In this document: one piece after another, positions 1-5,437 of the stretch
Layout of the letters: every line of letters begins with the position of its first letter
Position numbering within the stretch: position 1 is the stretch's first letter
Assembly (NCBI GenBank): GCA_046262735.1
Contig: JBHEMD010000088.1
Span: forward strand, 1-17,236
Direction of reading: 5' to 3'
From: AV17 sp046262735
GTDB lineage: Bacteria > Verrucomicrobiota > Verrucomicrobiia > Chthoniobacterales > UBA10450
DNA: 17,236 nt
Made by a program: the position numbers and the translations under genes
Notes under the pieces: model-generated
Seen by the model: the letters and a program-made list of their open reading frames with translations, nothing else
Told to the model about the DNA's origin: nothing
Databases searched by the model: none

Positions 1-255
1 GCCGCAGAACAGGACGCGACCGCTGTTTGGCCTCACCAGTCCCACGATCATGTAAAAGCTGGTCGTTTTGCCCGCGCCATTCGGTCCGAGCAGGCCGACA
101 ATCTCGCCGGCGCCCGCGTTAATGTTCACGCCGTTAACGACGGCGCGGCCGCCGTAGATTTTTACCAGCTCCTCGGTCGCAAGGACGTTGTCGATCTTTG
201 GAGCCGGCGGCGCGGTCGCCTCGGATGCCGCAGATGGCGCGGTCTGGCTGATCAT
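1..255 (-). CDS. lptB: LptB, LPS export ABC transporter ATPase (N-terminal part only)
   Basis: Only the first ~85 codons are inside the window; the gene continues past the left edge. Translating from the ATG at 255 gives a Pro/Ala-rich leader of about 18 residues, then a typical ABC start (KIDNVLATEELVKIYGGR) and a perfect Walker A motif GPNGAGKTT near residues 63-71, followed by SFYMIVGLVRP, which is very characteristic of LptB. In the family, LptB is the cytoplasmic ATPase that powers LptFG extraction of LPS from the inner membrane. The start overlaps the stop of the upstream lptA-like gene as ATGA, implying translational coupling in a kdsA-lptC-lptA-lptB operon. The leader is longer than in E. 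coli LptB, which starts almost directly at the ABC fold. Identity is strong; Walker B and signature motifs cannot be checked here. Confidence 0.9.
   Translation of the reverse strand, partial: MISQTAPSAASEATAPPAPKIDNVLATEELVKIYGGRAVVNGVNINAGAGEIVGLLGPNGAGKTTSFYMIVGLVRPNSGRVLFCG
188..198 (-). repeat. AAGATCGACAAY word, copy in lptB
   Basis: Exact 11-mer on the minus strand, followed by C. It is read as Lys-Ile-Asp-Asn in LptB. It is the only full-length copy of the word oriented on the minus strand. Confidence 0.7.
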
Positions 256-902
256 GGCGCAGGGGTCGCTGAAGGCGTGGGTGTCGGCGAGCCCTGTGGC
301 TGCTGGCGAATCTCGGTGCGACTCGGGCCATGGGTGTTGAGCTCGCCTTTTTGGTTGATGATCATGACGGTATCGGGATTGGTCGCCACGTGAGTGTTGA
401 TTCCTTCCTGCACGCGCGGTGTTCCTCGCAGTTCAACATCACCGGTCGCAGCAATATAGATCGCTTTGTCCGATCGACCGACCGAGCGTGATGGCGGCCC
501 TCCGTTTGGATCCGGCCGATCGCGCACCACGGCCACATCGCCTTCCGCGACCGCTTTCTCCAACCCCTGCTTCTCGCCTTTGGTGATGTAAACGGTCAAT
601 TTCTCAGACTGGAGACTAAACCGCGGATCGGCCACTTTCACGCGCCCGCTAAATGTGCCCATGTTTTTGTTGGAATCGAAAAACGCCTCATCAGCGTAAA
701 TCTCCGTGGTGGTCGGCTCGTTCGACTGTGACTTGCCGTCGGGCTGAAACAACTTGTTCGTGTCGGATTTACTTTTTTCTTTCGACGCCTTCTCCTTTTG
801 AGGCGCGGTGGCGGAGGGTGACGGCGCGACGGCTGCCTGCGCGCAAACCTGAGCCACGCTCAACGCCGAAATCAGCAGAACGAACGCTGCCGATCTCTTC
901 AT
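252..902 (-). CDS. lptA: LptA/OstA-like periplasmic LPS transport protein
   Basis: 216 residues. An N-terminal signal peptide is clear (MKRSAAFVLLISALSVAQ then VCAQA), followed by a low-complexity Ala/Pro/Ser and Lys/Ser/Glu linker (about residues 22-60). The OstA-like beta-jellyroll repeats follow: EIYADEAFFDSNKNMGTFSG, a strand on substrate-like QSEKLTVYI, EKAVAEGDVAVV, and ATGDVELRGTPRVQEG. In this family the protein forms the periplasmic bridge that carries LPS from LptC to LptD. The C-terminus is another Pro/Thr/Ser tail. ATGA overlaps link it to the lptC-like gene upstream and lptB downstream, so it sits exactly where lptA is expected. Sequence conservation of LptA is low, so the call rests on fold-like motifs plus synteny. 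Confidence 0.82.
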   Translation of the reverse strand: MKRSAAFVLLISALSVAQVCAQAAVAPSPSATAPQKEKASKEKSKSDTNKLFQPDGKSQSNEPTTTEIYADEAFFDSNKNMGTFSGRVKVADPRFSLQSEKLTVYITKGEKQGLEKAVAEGDVAVVRDRPDPNGGPPSRSVGRSDKAIYIAATGDVELRGTPRVQEGINTHVATNPDTVMIINQKGELNTHGPSRTEIRQQPQGSPTPTPSATPAP

Positions 903-1456
903 GGCTCGTTCTTCTGAATGAGCTGCGATTGCTGCGAGACGACCATTTTGACGTTGCCGATCAGGCGACTGGTCCGGTGTTCGGTGTCGAACTCGACCGA
1001 GTCGCCGGCGATATTGAAATCGGCGCGCTTGATCATGGTCCGCTCGCGAGAGCTTAAGATCCGGGTATTGAGGTCGAGCACGCCGGTGTGCATACCAATC
1101 TGCAAATCGAGCTGGTTCTCCGGCGTGTAGGTCACAATCTCCAGGTCCTCGAAGCCGACGTGGCCCTCGTCGATGCGCCGGGCAGTCTTCGCGGCGAATT
1201 TTCCGATTAATCGGCCGTCGGTTCCAAAATCCGGCAGGACCAATCCTTTCGCTTCGTGGCCGATTGGCAGCGGAATGTTGGTCAGACTCTGTCCCGGCGA
1301 AGCGCTTCCCTTTGGTTTGACGAACTTGCCTTTCTTACTGCCTTTAGTTTGGGCAAAAGCCGGTCCAGCCGACAGCAAGATCGACAACGACAAGATCGAC
1401 AACGACGAGCCCAGCCAACTCCAATGCGTCGCGCGGTCTTTACCCAACGGCAGCAT
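899..1456 (-). CDS. lptC: LptC-like LPS export periplasmic protein
   Basis: 185 residues. The N-terminus has a hydrophobic segment (LGSSLSILSLSILLSAG) ending in AFAQ, which looks like a cleavable signal peptide rather than the uncleaved anchor usual for LptC. A Lys/Gly-rich linker follows, then the LptC-like core beginning around residue 65 with LVLPDFGTDGRLIGKFAAKTA, and later strands FEDLEIVTYTPENQLDLQI and RADFNIAGDSVEFD. In the family LptC receives LPS from LptBFG and passes it to LptA. The start (ATG at 1456) overlaps the kdsA stop by 17 nt, and the stop overlaps the lptA-like start. The hydrophobic core is encoded by a tandem 15-bp duplication (1377-1406). The name rests on both motif pattern and gene order; a second OstA-like protein is the alternative. 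Confidence 0.75.
   Translation of the reverse strand: MLPLGKDRATHWSWLGSSLSILSLSILLSAGPAFAQTKGSKKGKFVKPKGSASPGQSLTNIPLPIGHEAKGLVLPDFGTDGRLIGKFAAKTARRIDEGHVGFEDLEIVTYTPENQLDLQIGMHTGVLDLNTRILSSRERTMIKRADFNIAGDSVEFDTEHRTSRLIGNVKMVVSQQSQLIQKNEP
1377..1406 (+). repeat. Tandem 15-bp repeat (two copies of AAGATCGACAACGAC) inside the lptC signal peptide
   Basis: Two perfect head-to-tail copies at 1377-1391 and 1392-1406. On the coding (minus) strand they encode the repeated five-residue pattern of the hydrophobic core (SILSL-SILL). Each copy contains the AAGATCGACAAY word found elsewhere in the window. Confidence 0.9.
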
Positions 1457-2252
1457 GAATAGCCTTTAACATGCGCAACTGCTTCGGCAAATTTTTCAGC
1501 GGGAACTGGTTGGCGGCATCGGAAAGTGCGCGCGTGGGCTTTTCGTGCACTTCCATGAAGATCCCGTCGCAACCGGCGGCGATCGCGGCACGCGCCAGAA
1601 CGGGCGCGAGGGCGCCGTCGCCCGACGTGAATTCCCCTGCTCCACCGGGCCGCTGCACCGAATGAGTTGCGTCGAAGAGGACGCGGTAGCCGGCTTCGCG
1701 CATCCAATAGAGCGACCGCATATCGGCGACGAGATTGTTGTAGCCGAAAGTCGTGCCGCGCTCGGTGAAACAAAACTGTTCGTTGCCAAAGGCGCTCAGT
1801 TTCTCGGCGATATTTTTCACGTCCCATGGGGCGAGGAACTGGCCCTTTTTCACGTTGATTGGCCGGCGCGTCCCGGCGGCCGCGCGCAGCAGATCGGTCT
1901 GGCGGCAGAGAAACGCCGGGATTTGCAACAAATCGATCTTCTCGCCCGCGAGCTCTGCTTCAGCCGGCGAGTGCACGTCGGTTGTGACTGGAATTTTCAG
2001 TTCGCGCCCGATGGCCCACAAAATTTCGGTACCCGCGCGCGCGCCGATCCCGCGAAACGAGCGCACCGAGGTGCGGTTCGCTTTGTCGTAAGATGCCTTG
2101 AAAATAAGATCGACGTCTTCGGCCGCGCAGATCTCCGCAATTTTGCGCGCCATCCGCCAGAGAAACTTCTCCGACTCGATGACGCACGGCCCGAGAATGA
2201 AGACGGGACGTTTCCCGCCGATCGTCACTTTGCCAACGCGCAGAGGTTTCAC
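1440..2252 (-). CDS. kdsA: KdsA, 3-deoxy-8-phosphooctulonate (KDO-8-P) synthase, metal-dependent type
   Basis: Catalyses phosphoenolpyruvate + arabinose-5-phosphate to KDO-8-phosphate in the cytoplasm, the committed step to LPS inner-core KDO. From the GTG at 2252 it is 270 residues; E. coli KdsA is 284. Hallmarks are continuous: GPCVIESE (residues ~21-28), FKASYDKANRTS, FRGIG, TTDVHS, QIPAFLCRQTDLL, NVKKGQFLAPWD, TERGTTFGYNNLV, FDATHSVQRPGG, GIFMEVHEKP, LSDA. Cys23, His197, Glu234 and Asp245 match the metal ligands of the Aquifex-type enzyme, whereas E. coli has Asn at the Cys position. The frame is open to 2396, but the extra 48 residues read through an intergenic repeat (2274-2310), so I chose the GTG; TTG at 2261 is also possible and no convincing ribosome site is visible. 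It leads the lpt genes and overlaps lptC by 17 nt. Confidence 0.93.
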   Translation of the reverse strand: MKPLRVGKVTIGGKRPVFILGPCVIESEKFLWRMARKIAEICAAEDVDLIFKASYDKANRTSVRSFRGIGARAGTEILWAIGRELKIPVTTDVHSPAEAELAGEKIDLLQIPAFLCRQTDLLRAAAGTRRPINVKKGQFLAPWDVKNIAEKLSAFGNEQFCFTERGTTFGYNNLVADMRSLYWMREAGYRVLFDATHSVQRPGGAGEFTSGDGALAPVLARAAIAAGCDGIFMEVHEKPTRALSDAANQFPLKNLPKQLRMLKAIHAAVG

Positions 2253-2273
2253 AGCCAGCAACTGTAGCGGCGG

Positions 2274-2310
2274 TCTACTTGTCCCGCCATAGCCTTGGCG
2301 AAGGCGGATG
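2274..2310. repeat. Short palindromic intergenic repeat at the kdsA 5' side
   Basis: The segment contains nested inverted arms: outer CCGCC (2284-2288) with GGCGG (2303-2307), and inner GCCTT (2292-2296) with AAGGC (2301-2305). Read on the minus strand it translates to RLRQGYGGTSR, a peptide I recall as a frequent spurious translation of a dispersed intergenic repeat in several phyla (memory only). It lies between the membrane-protein stop and the kdsA start. Confidence 0.55.
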
Positions 2311-2319
2311 ACCGTCGCA

Positions 2320-3036
2320 TTATTTTTGCTTTGTCCTGCGCGCAAGATCGACAATCGCAAACGGCGCGTAGAGCGCGAGAAAGAAGAGCAGCGCAACGCC
2401 GTGCATTTGGAGCAAATACAGCGGGCGCGAGTCGGAAAGGAAATTCAGAATCGAGAATGCCTCCGGTTTGTGGAGGAGAAAGCCATAATTATAACCGGTC
2501 AACTGATCGGCAATCATGGTGACGACGAAATAGAGTTCCGACCACAAAAACACCCGCACGATCGACATCGGCTCGGGCCGGTAGCGGCGCGTCAGCATCA
2601 GAAAAACGACCCCGATGATGATGCCGCAGTGGGAAATGAAGAAACTGAAGAAACGAAAATCGGGAAAGCCGAAATGCAGATTGGGTGTGAGCACGGCTTG
2701 GACGGTGCCGCCGATCCCCCAGAAATATGCGACCTCGAACCAACGTTGACGGCCGGTCAACATCGCGACGATGACCACGACCATGCCCCAGTCGCAAAGC
2801 TGGAGCGGCAACAATTGCTGCCAACTCACCGCCCCGCCGCGATAGCGGACGAAGACCAGATAAGTCACGTAGTTCAACACGAGGATCGCGGAAAGTGTCA
2901 CCCCAATCGCGCGCTCGACGCGCCATGATTTGCTCCAGCGCACGAGTACGGCGAGGACAAATGGCAGCGCGATCGTCAGAAAAATAACGGTGAGATGCGG
3001 CAGGCCGTAGGCGTGAAACTCTGGCGCGGCTGTCAT
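2320..3036 (-). CDS. YwaF/TIGR02206-type integral membrane protein
   Basis: 238 residues from the ATG at 3036. The frame is open further upstream to a GTG at 3096, but that extension lies in a palindromic repeat, so it is not used. About seven hydrophobic segments are visible: roughly residues 13-33, 42-62, 75-93, 100-118, 132-150, 160-178 and 215-233. Charged residues are confined to the loops. Diagnostic stretches such as LPLQLCDWGMVVVIVAMLTG, GTVQAVLTPNLHFGFPD and FFISHCGIIIGVVFL resemble the TIGR02206/YwaF family, whose biochemical role is unknown. It lies between usp and kdsA on the same strand, separated from both by repeats, so co-transcription is uncertain. The 3' end carries one AAGATCGACAAY word (plus strand), read here as Ile-Val-Asp-Leu. 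Confidence 0.8.
   Translation of the reverse strand: MTAAPEFHAYGLPHLTVIFLTIALPFVLAVLVRWSKSWRVERAIGVTLSAILVLNYVTYLVFVRYRGGAVSWQQLLPLQLCDWGMVVVIVAMLTGRQRWFEVAYFWGIGGTVQAVLTPNLHFGFPDFRFFSFFISHCGIIIGVVFLMLTRRYRPEPMSIVRVFLWSELYFVVTMIADQLTGYNYGFLLHKPEAFSILNFLSDSRPLYLLQMHGVALLFFLALYAPFAIVDLARRTKQK
2344..2354 (+). repeat. AAGATCGACAAY word, copy in the membrane-protein gene
   Basis: Exact 11-mer preceded by C and followed by T. It lies antisense to the gene, where its complement encodes Val-Asp-Leu. Confidence 0.7.
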
Positions 3037-3044
3037 CGTGATCG

Positions 3045-3110
3045 TTGTAGCGGCGCTTGTATCAAGCGCCGAAGCAATATGACAGGCGCTTGGCACAAGC
3101 GCCTCTACAA
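3045..3110. repeat. REP-like pair of palindromes in inverted arrangement
   Basis: Two 19-bp imperfect palindromes, 3052-3070 and 3085-3103, each with 8-bp arms GGCGCTTG and CAAGCGCC around a 3-nt centre (TAT, GCA). They are separated by 14 bp. The whole unit is also an inverted repeat: the outer arms 3045-3070 and 3085-3110, bounded by TTGTAG and CTACAA, differ at only a few positions. This two-level symmetry is typical of REP/BIME elements. The right arm supplies the TAG stop codon of the usp gene. Confidence 0.85.
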
Positions 3111-3971
3111 CTCAAGCGCAAGATCGACAGTGGTAGGGACATCGCGCTGCGATTCCGCGGACCGTACGAGCCACAGGTTGCACGGGATCACCTCGGTGAG
3201 CCAGGCAATGTTGTTTGGCAGCTCGCCGCCAGATGAAGGCGCGACCGGGACAACCAGCAGATCGGCGCCGATCGCGCGCACGAAATCGGCTGCGACGAAT
3301 CCGGTATTGCCCCGAACGCAGCGCGTTTCGATCGGCACCTCGGTTGACCCGGCGGAGAGGACGAATTCCTCCAATGCGGCTTCTTCGGCGTCGGCTGTCT
3401 TCAATTTGTCGGGTTTGCCTGCAGCTTTGGCCCGCGCCTGCTCGAATGCGGTAATGACGCGAATGACGTGGAGACGCTCGCTCGCTTCCGCCGCCGCCAG
3501 CCAGATTGTCTTTTTCAGCGCCTCGAGCGCGCGGGGCGAATGATCAGCCACAAACACGATTTTGCGGAGCGGCTTGGGCTCAGCTTCGGGCTGGGTAAAA
3601 AGCATGACCGAGCAATTTGCTTCTCTGACCAAGCGCCGCGCCACGTTGCCCAAAAATGGATGAAGCACCACCTGCTCTTCGAGCGCCCCGGCGACGATCA
3701 GCTCGATGCTGTTCTCGCTCAGCGCGCGCAGGATCGCATCAGCCGGATCGCCTTGTTCGTAATGGACGCCAGTGGCAAGCGGCAATGACAATTGTTCGAA
3801 TGCAGCCCGAAACCTGGCGGCTGTTTCCTCGCTCTTCTCCCCGACGTAAATCAGGCTCAGATCCGCCCCAAAGTTGCGACCGATTCGTTTGGCCTCAGCC
3901 AGCACCTGGATAAACCGCGGCGAGAAAGTGCTGGCGACGGCGACGCTGTTGTAGGGCGCGGGATTGAGCAT
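3105..3971 (-). CDS. Tandem-domain universal stress protein (UspA family)
   Basis: 288 residues with two UspA-like Rossmann domains, about 7-127 and 137-277. Domain 1 shows the start NSVAVASTFSPRFIQVLAEA, the central IELIVAGALEEQ and the end ANCSVMLFTQP. Domain 2 shows KIVFVADHSPRALEAL, ADLLVVPVAPSSGGELPNN and the end PCNLWLVRSA. The strict ATP-binding signature G-2x-G-9x-G-S/T is not clean in either half, so nucleotide binding is uncertain. Such proteins are cytoplasmic and linked to stress survival, but the specific role is not deducible. It is divergent from coaD with an 89-bp gap. Its last codons (VDLALEL) and stop run into the adjacent palindromic repeat, so the C-terminus may have been trimmed or extended by that element. 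Confidence 0.82.
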   Translation of the reverse strand: MLNPAPYNSVAVASTFSPRFIQVLAEAKRIGRNFGADLSLIYVGEKSEETAARFRAAFEQLSLPLATGVHYEQGDPADAILRALSENSIELIVAGALEEQVVLHPFLGNVARRLVREANCSVMLFTQPEAEPKPLRKIVFVADHSPRALEALKKTIWLAAAEASERLHVIRVITAFEQARAKAAGKPDKLKTADAEEAALEEFVLSAGSTEVPIETRCVRGNTGFVAADFVRAIGADLLVVPVAPSSGGELPNNIAWLTEVIPCNLWLVRSAESQRDVPTTVDLALEL

Positions 3972-4022
3972 GAGCGGCGACGTTCATTTTCGTCCGCGGA
4001 AAAGTTTCGGCAACGGGTAAAC

Positions 4023-4050
4023 GTTTGCTGTTTGAGCTTTGATGTTTGAC
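4023..4050 (+). repeat. Heptameric tandem array, four GTTTGNN-like units
   Basis: Four contiguous 7-bp units, GTTTGCT, GTTTGAG, CTTTGAT and GTTTGAC, lie in the divergent gap between usp and coaD, ending 10 bp before the coaD ATG. The units share a TTTG core. No gene is present in this gap and no convincing sigma-70 promoter was recognised. Confidence 0.65.
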
Positions 4051-4060
4051 TTTGCGAGCA

Positions 4061-4540
4061 ATGAGACGGGCCATTTACCCAGGCAGCTTCGATCCGGTCA
4101 CGAACGGGCATCTCGATGTCATCGAGCGAGCCCGAAAGCTTTTCGATGAAGTGATCGTGGCCGTGGCGCACAACGACGAGAAAGAAGGGCTCTTTTCGCT
4201 CGAGGAACGGCTGGAGCTGCTCAAACAATCGATCGGCAAGATCGACAATGTGCGGATCGCGCAATTTGACGGCTTGCTCGTGGAGTTCGCCGCGACGAAA
4301 AAGGCGAACGCGGTCGTGCGGGGCCTGCGCGCGGTCTCGGATTTCGAGTTCGAATTTCAAATGGCGTTGATGAACCGAAAACTGAACGCCAATGTGGAAA
4401 CGATATTCCTAATGCCGAAGGAGGAATACACTTATTTGAGCTCGCGGATCATCAAGGAGATCGCCCGGCTCGGTGGCGATGTGTCGAGCTTCGTGCCGGA
4501 TGTGGTGGGAGAAGCGCTCAAGACAAAATTTTCACGATGA
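4061..4540 (+). CDS. coaD: CoaD, phosphopantetheine adenylyltransferase
   Basis: Transfers AMP from ATP to 4'-phosphopantetheine to give dephospho-CoA, the penultimate step of CoA synthesis, in the cytoplasm. 159 residues, the normal size. The N-terminal nucleotidyltransferase signature is complete: YPGSFDPVTNGHLDVI (residues 6-21, with the TNGH version of the HxGH motif). Family blocks NAVVRGLRAVSDFEFEFQMA, METIFL-like VETIFLMPKEEYTYLSSRIIKE and GGDVSSFVP follow. The ATG at 4061 is chosen because MRRAIYPGSFDP is the usual start; an upstream TTG at 4046 would add five residues from repeat DNA. The ribosome site is weak. The gene is followed by a 137-bp gap that contains a long inverted repeat, then yceD. 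Confidence 0.96.
   Translation: MRRAIYPGSFDPVTNGHLDVIERARKLFDEVIVAVAHNDEKEGLFSLEERLELLKQSIGKIDNVRIAQFDGLLVEFAATKKANAVVRGLRAVSDFEFEFQMALMNRKLNANVETIFLMPKEEYTYLSSRIIKEIARLGGDVSSFVPDVVGEALKTKFSR
4238..4248 (+). repeat. AAGATCGACAAY word, copy in coaD
   Basis: Exact 11-mer preceded by C and followed by T, read in frame as Lys-Ile-Asp-Asn in CoaD. Confidence 0.7.
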
Positions 4541-4553
4541 ACTTGCCAACTGC

Positions 4554-4654
4554 TGTCATGTCGAGCGGAGTCTCCCGCGCCGGCGGGAGTATTGTTTAAC
4601 ATCTTCTGATTAACAGTGATCCCGGGGCAACGGGAGACTTCGCTCGACATGACA
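4554..4654. repeat. 101-bp inverted-repeat element (REP/MITE-like) between coaD and yceD
   Basis: The 24-bp arms 4554-4577 and 4631-4654 are inverted copies with one mismatch, beginning TGTCATGTCGAGCG at the outer end and ending in CTCCCG inside. A 53-bp centre lies between them and contains a second small hairpin (4572-4589) and an AT-rich piece. There is no ORF. The arm sequence resembles dispersed TGTCATGTCGAGCGAAGTC repeats I remember from soil bacterial genomes (memory, not checked). Confidence 0.85.
4572..4589 (+). terminator. Possible terminator hairpin after coaD
   Basis: A perfect 7-bp stem CTCCCGC / GCGGGAG with a 4-nt loop, 32 bp past the coaD stop, followed by TATTGTTT. The T-tract is poor and the hairpin is embedded in the larger inverted repeat, so a termination role is only possible. 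Confidence 0.35.
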
Positions 4655-4661
4655 AAGAGGC

Positions 4662-4670
4662 AAAGGAGGG
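4662..4670 (+). promoter_or_regulatory. Strong Shine-Dalgarno site for yceD
   Basis: AAAGGAGGG, 7 nt before the GTG at 4678. It is the best ribosome site in the window and fixes the GTG as the yceD start. It begins 7 bp after the end of the inverted-repeat element. Confidence 0.8.
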
Positions 4671-4677
4671 TTCGCGC

Positions 4678-5124
4678 GTGAAAGTTCATCTCAAGCAAAT
4701 TCCGCCGGAAGGTTTGCACCTCGAAGGCGAAGAGGATTGCCCAATCTCGGAATTGCCGGCCGAAGAAATCCGCTGTCTCGGGCCGATGTCGTTCAAGATC
4801 GACGTCGGCATGGCGGGAGATGCGCTCTGGGCGACCGGGTCGCTCAACCAACCGGTGGAGCTGCGCTGTGTCGTTTGCTTGAAGAAGTTCGTCCACGAAA
4901 TCAGAGTGCCGGCGTTTGCAATCCGCACCGAATTGCGCGGCCCGGAGATGATCGATCTGACACCATTCATGCGGGAAGATCTCCTGCTCAATTTGCCGGC
5001 GCATCCGCGTTGCGACCGCGACGGCGACATCGTCTGCGAGCCGGCGCAAACCCCAGCAGCGTCCTCCGAAGTGAAACGCAAACGGGATTGGAGCGCGCTG
5101 GACAAGCTGAAGCTGAAAAGTTAA
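4678..5124 (+). CDS. yceD: YceD/DUF177 family protein
   Basis: 148 residues from a GTG start fixed by a strong ribosome site. The family hallmark is present: a strand ELRCVVCLKKF (residues 62-72) with CxxC (Cys64, Cys67), preceded by GSLNQPVELRC, the usual site in DUF177. A second Cys pair occurs later near HPRC and DIVC. The family is almost always encoded just upstream of rpmF, as here, and has been implicated in 23S rRNA/large-subunit maturation (family knowledge). It is a cytoplasmic protein without signal or membrane segments. The C-terminus is Lys-rich (KRKRDWSALDKLKLK), as in homologues. The two Cys pairs suggest possible metal binding, not demonstrated. Confidence 0.85.
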   Translation: MKVHLKQIPPEGLHLEGEEDCPISELPAEEIRCLGPMSFKIDVGMAGDALWATGSLNQPVELRCVVCLKKFVHEIRVPAFAIRTELRGPEMIDLTPFMREDLLLNLPAHPRCDRDGDIVCEPAQTPAASSEVKRKRDWSALDKLKLKS

Positions 5125-5137
5125 AAAGGTCAAAAGA

Positions 5138-5198
5138 GTTACAACGCTACAAAGGTGGGTCACTAATCGCGCTCCTTGTAACCTGTAACTTTTGTAAC
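5138..5198. repeat. Degenerate inverted heptad repeat (GTTACAN units) between yceD and rpmF
   Basis: Left part: GTTACAA then a variant CTACAAAGG (5138-5155). Right part on the opposite strand: GTTACAA, GTTACAG and GTTACAA spaced 7-9 bp apart (5174-5198). The two sides face each other and could pair partly, for example CTACAAAGG with CCTTGTAA. The same layout occurs at 7576-7635 with a different unit. No ORF and no clear promoter here. Confidence 0.55.
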
Positions 5199-5206
5199 GA
5201 ATGACC

Positions 5207-5254
5207 GGCGGCCATTTGTTTTTTTCTCGCTGATATGCTTCTGTGGGGGCCGCC
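5207..5254 (+). promoter_or_regulatory. Leader inverted repeat abutting the rpmF start
   Basis: GGCGGCC (5207-5213) pairs perfectly with GGCCGCC (5248-5254), which ends directly before the ATG at 5255 and takes in part of the G-rich ribosome site. The 34-nt loop contains an eight-base T-rich tract. In mRNA this could mask rpmF initiation. Function is inference. Confidence 0.4.
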
Positions 5255-5437
5255 ATGGGAGTTCCAAAGCGCAAAACCTCAAAAATGCGGTTACGGACGC
5301 GGAAAGCGGCGAACCGCTGGCATGCGCCGCAGTTCAGCAAATGCCCGCAGTGCGGCAGCACGGTCGCGGCACACACGGTTTGCCCATCGTGCGGCTACTA
5401 CAAAGGCCGGCAGGTGTTGACGGTGGAAGGGAAGTAG
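5255..5437 (+). CDS. rpmF: Ribosomal protein bL32
   Basis: 60 residues, the usual size. The start MGVPKRKTSKMRLRTRKA matches the conserved bL32 N-terminus, which makes ATG 5255 the start rather than an in-frame GTG 12 bases upstream. The zinc-ribbon form is intact: CPQC (Cys30, Cys33) and CPSC (Cys43, Cys46), followed by GYYKGRQV. It is part of the large ribosomal subunit near the peptidyl-transferase region. The yceD-rpmF-plsX-fabH order is the classic arrangement. A possible start-masking hairpin precedes it. Downstream is a 111-bp gap before plsX with no obvious gene. Confidence 0.97.
   Translation: MGVPKRKTSKMRLRTRKAANRWHAPQFSKCPQCGSTVAAHTVCPSCGYYKGRQVLTVEGK

Noticed and set aside
1545..2267. 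A 240-residue open frame on the plus strand opposite kdsA
   Set aside because: It is the antisense shadow of a clearly recognisable kdsA in GC-rich DNA; its translation matches no family I know.
3045..3110. Intrinsic terminator between usp and the membrane-protein gene
   Set aside because: The palindromes lack a T-run on either side, and the double-palindrome geometry fits a REP element better, although it might still slow transcription.
4046..4051. TTGACT as a -35 element before coaD
   Set aside because: It is part of the heptad array and only 10 bp from the ATG, too close to serve as a -35 box.
4432..5376. A 314-residue minus-strand open frame covering coaD end, yceD and rpmF
   Set aside because: It crosses two intergenic gaps and three well-supported plus-strand genes; composition is Arg/His-rich, as expected for a shadow frame.
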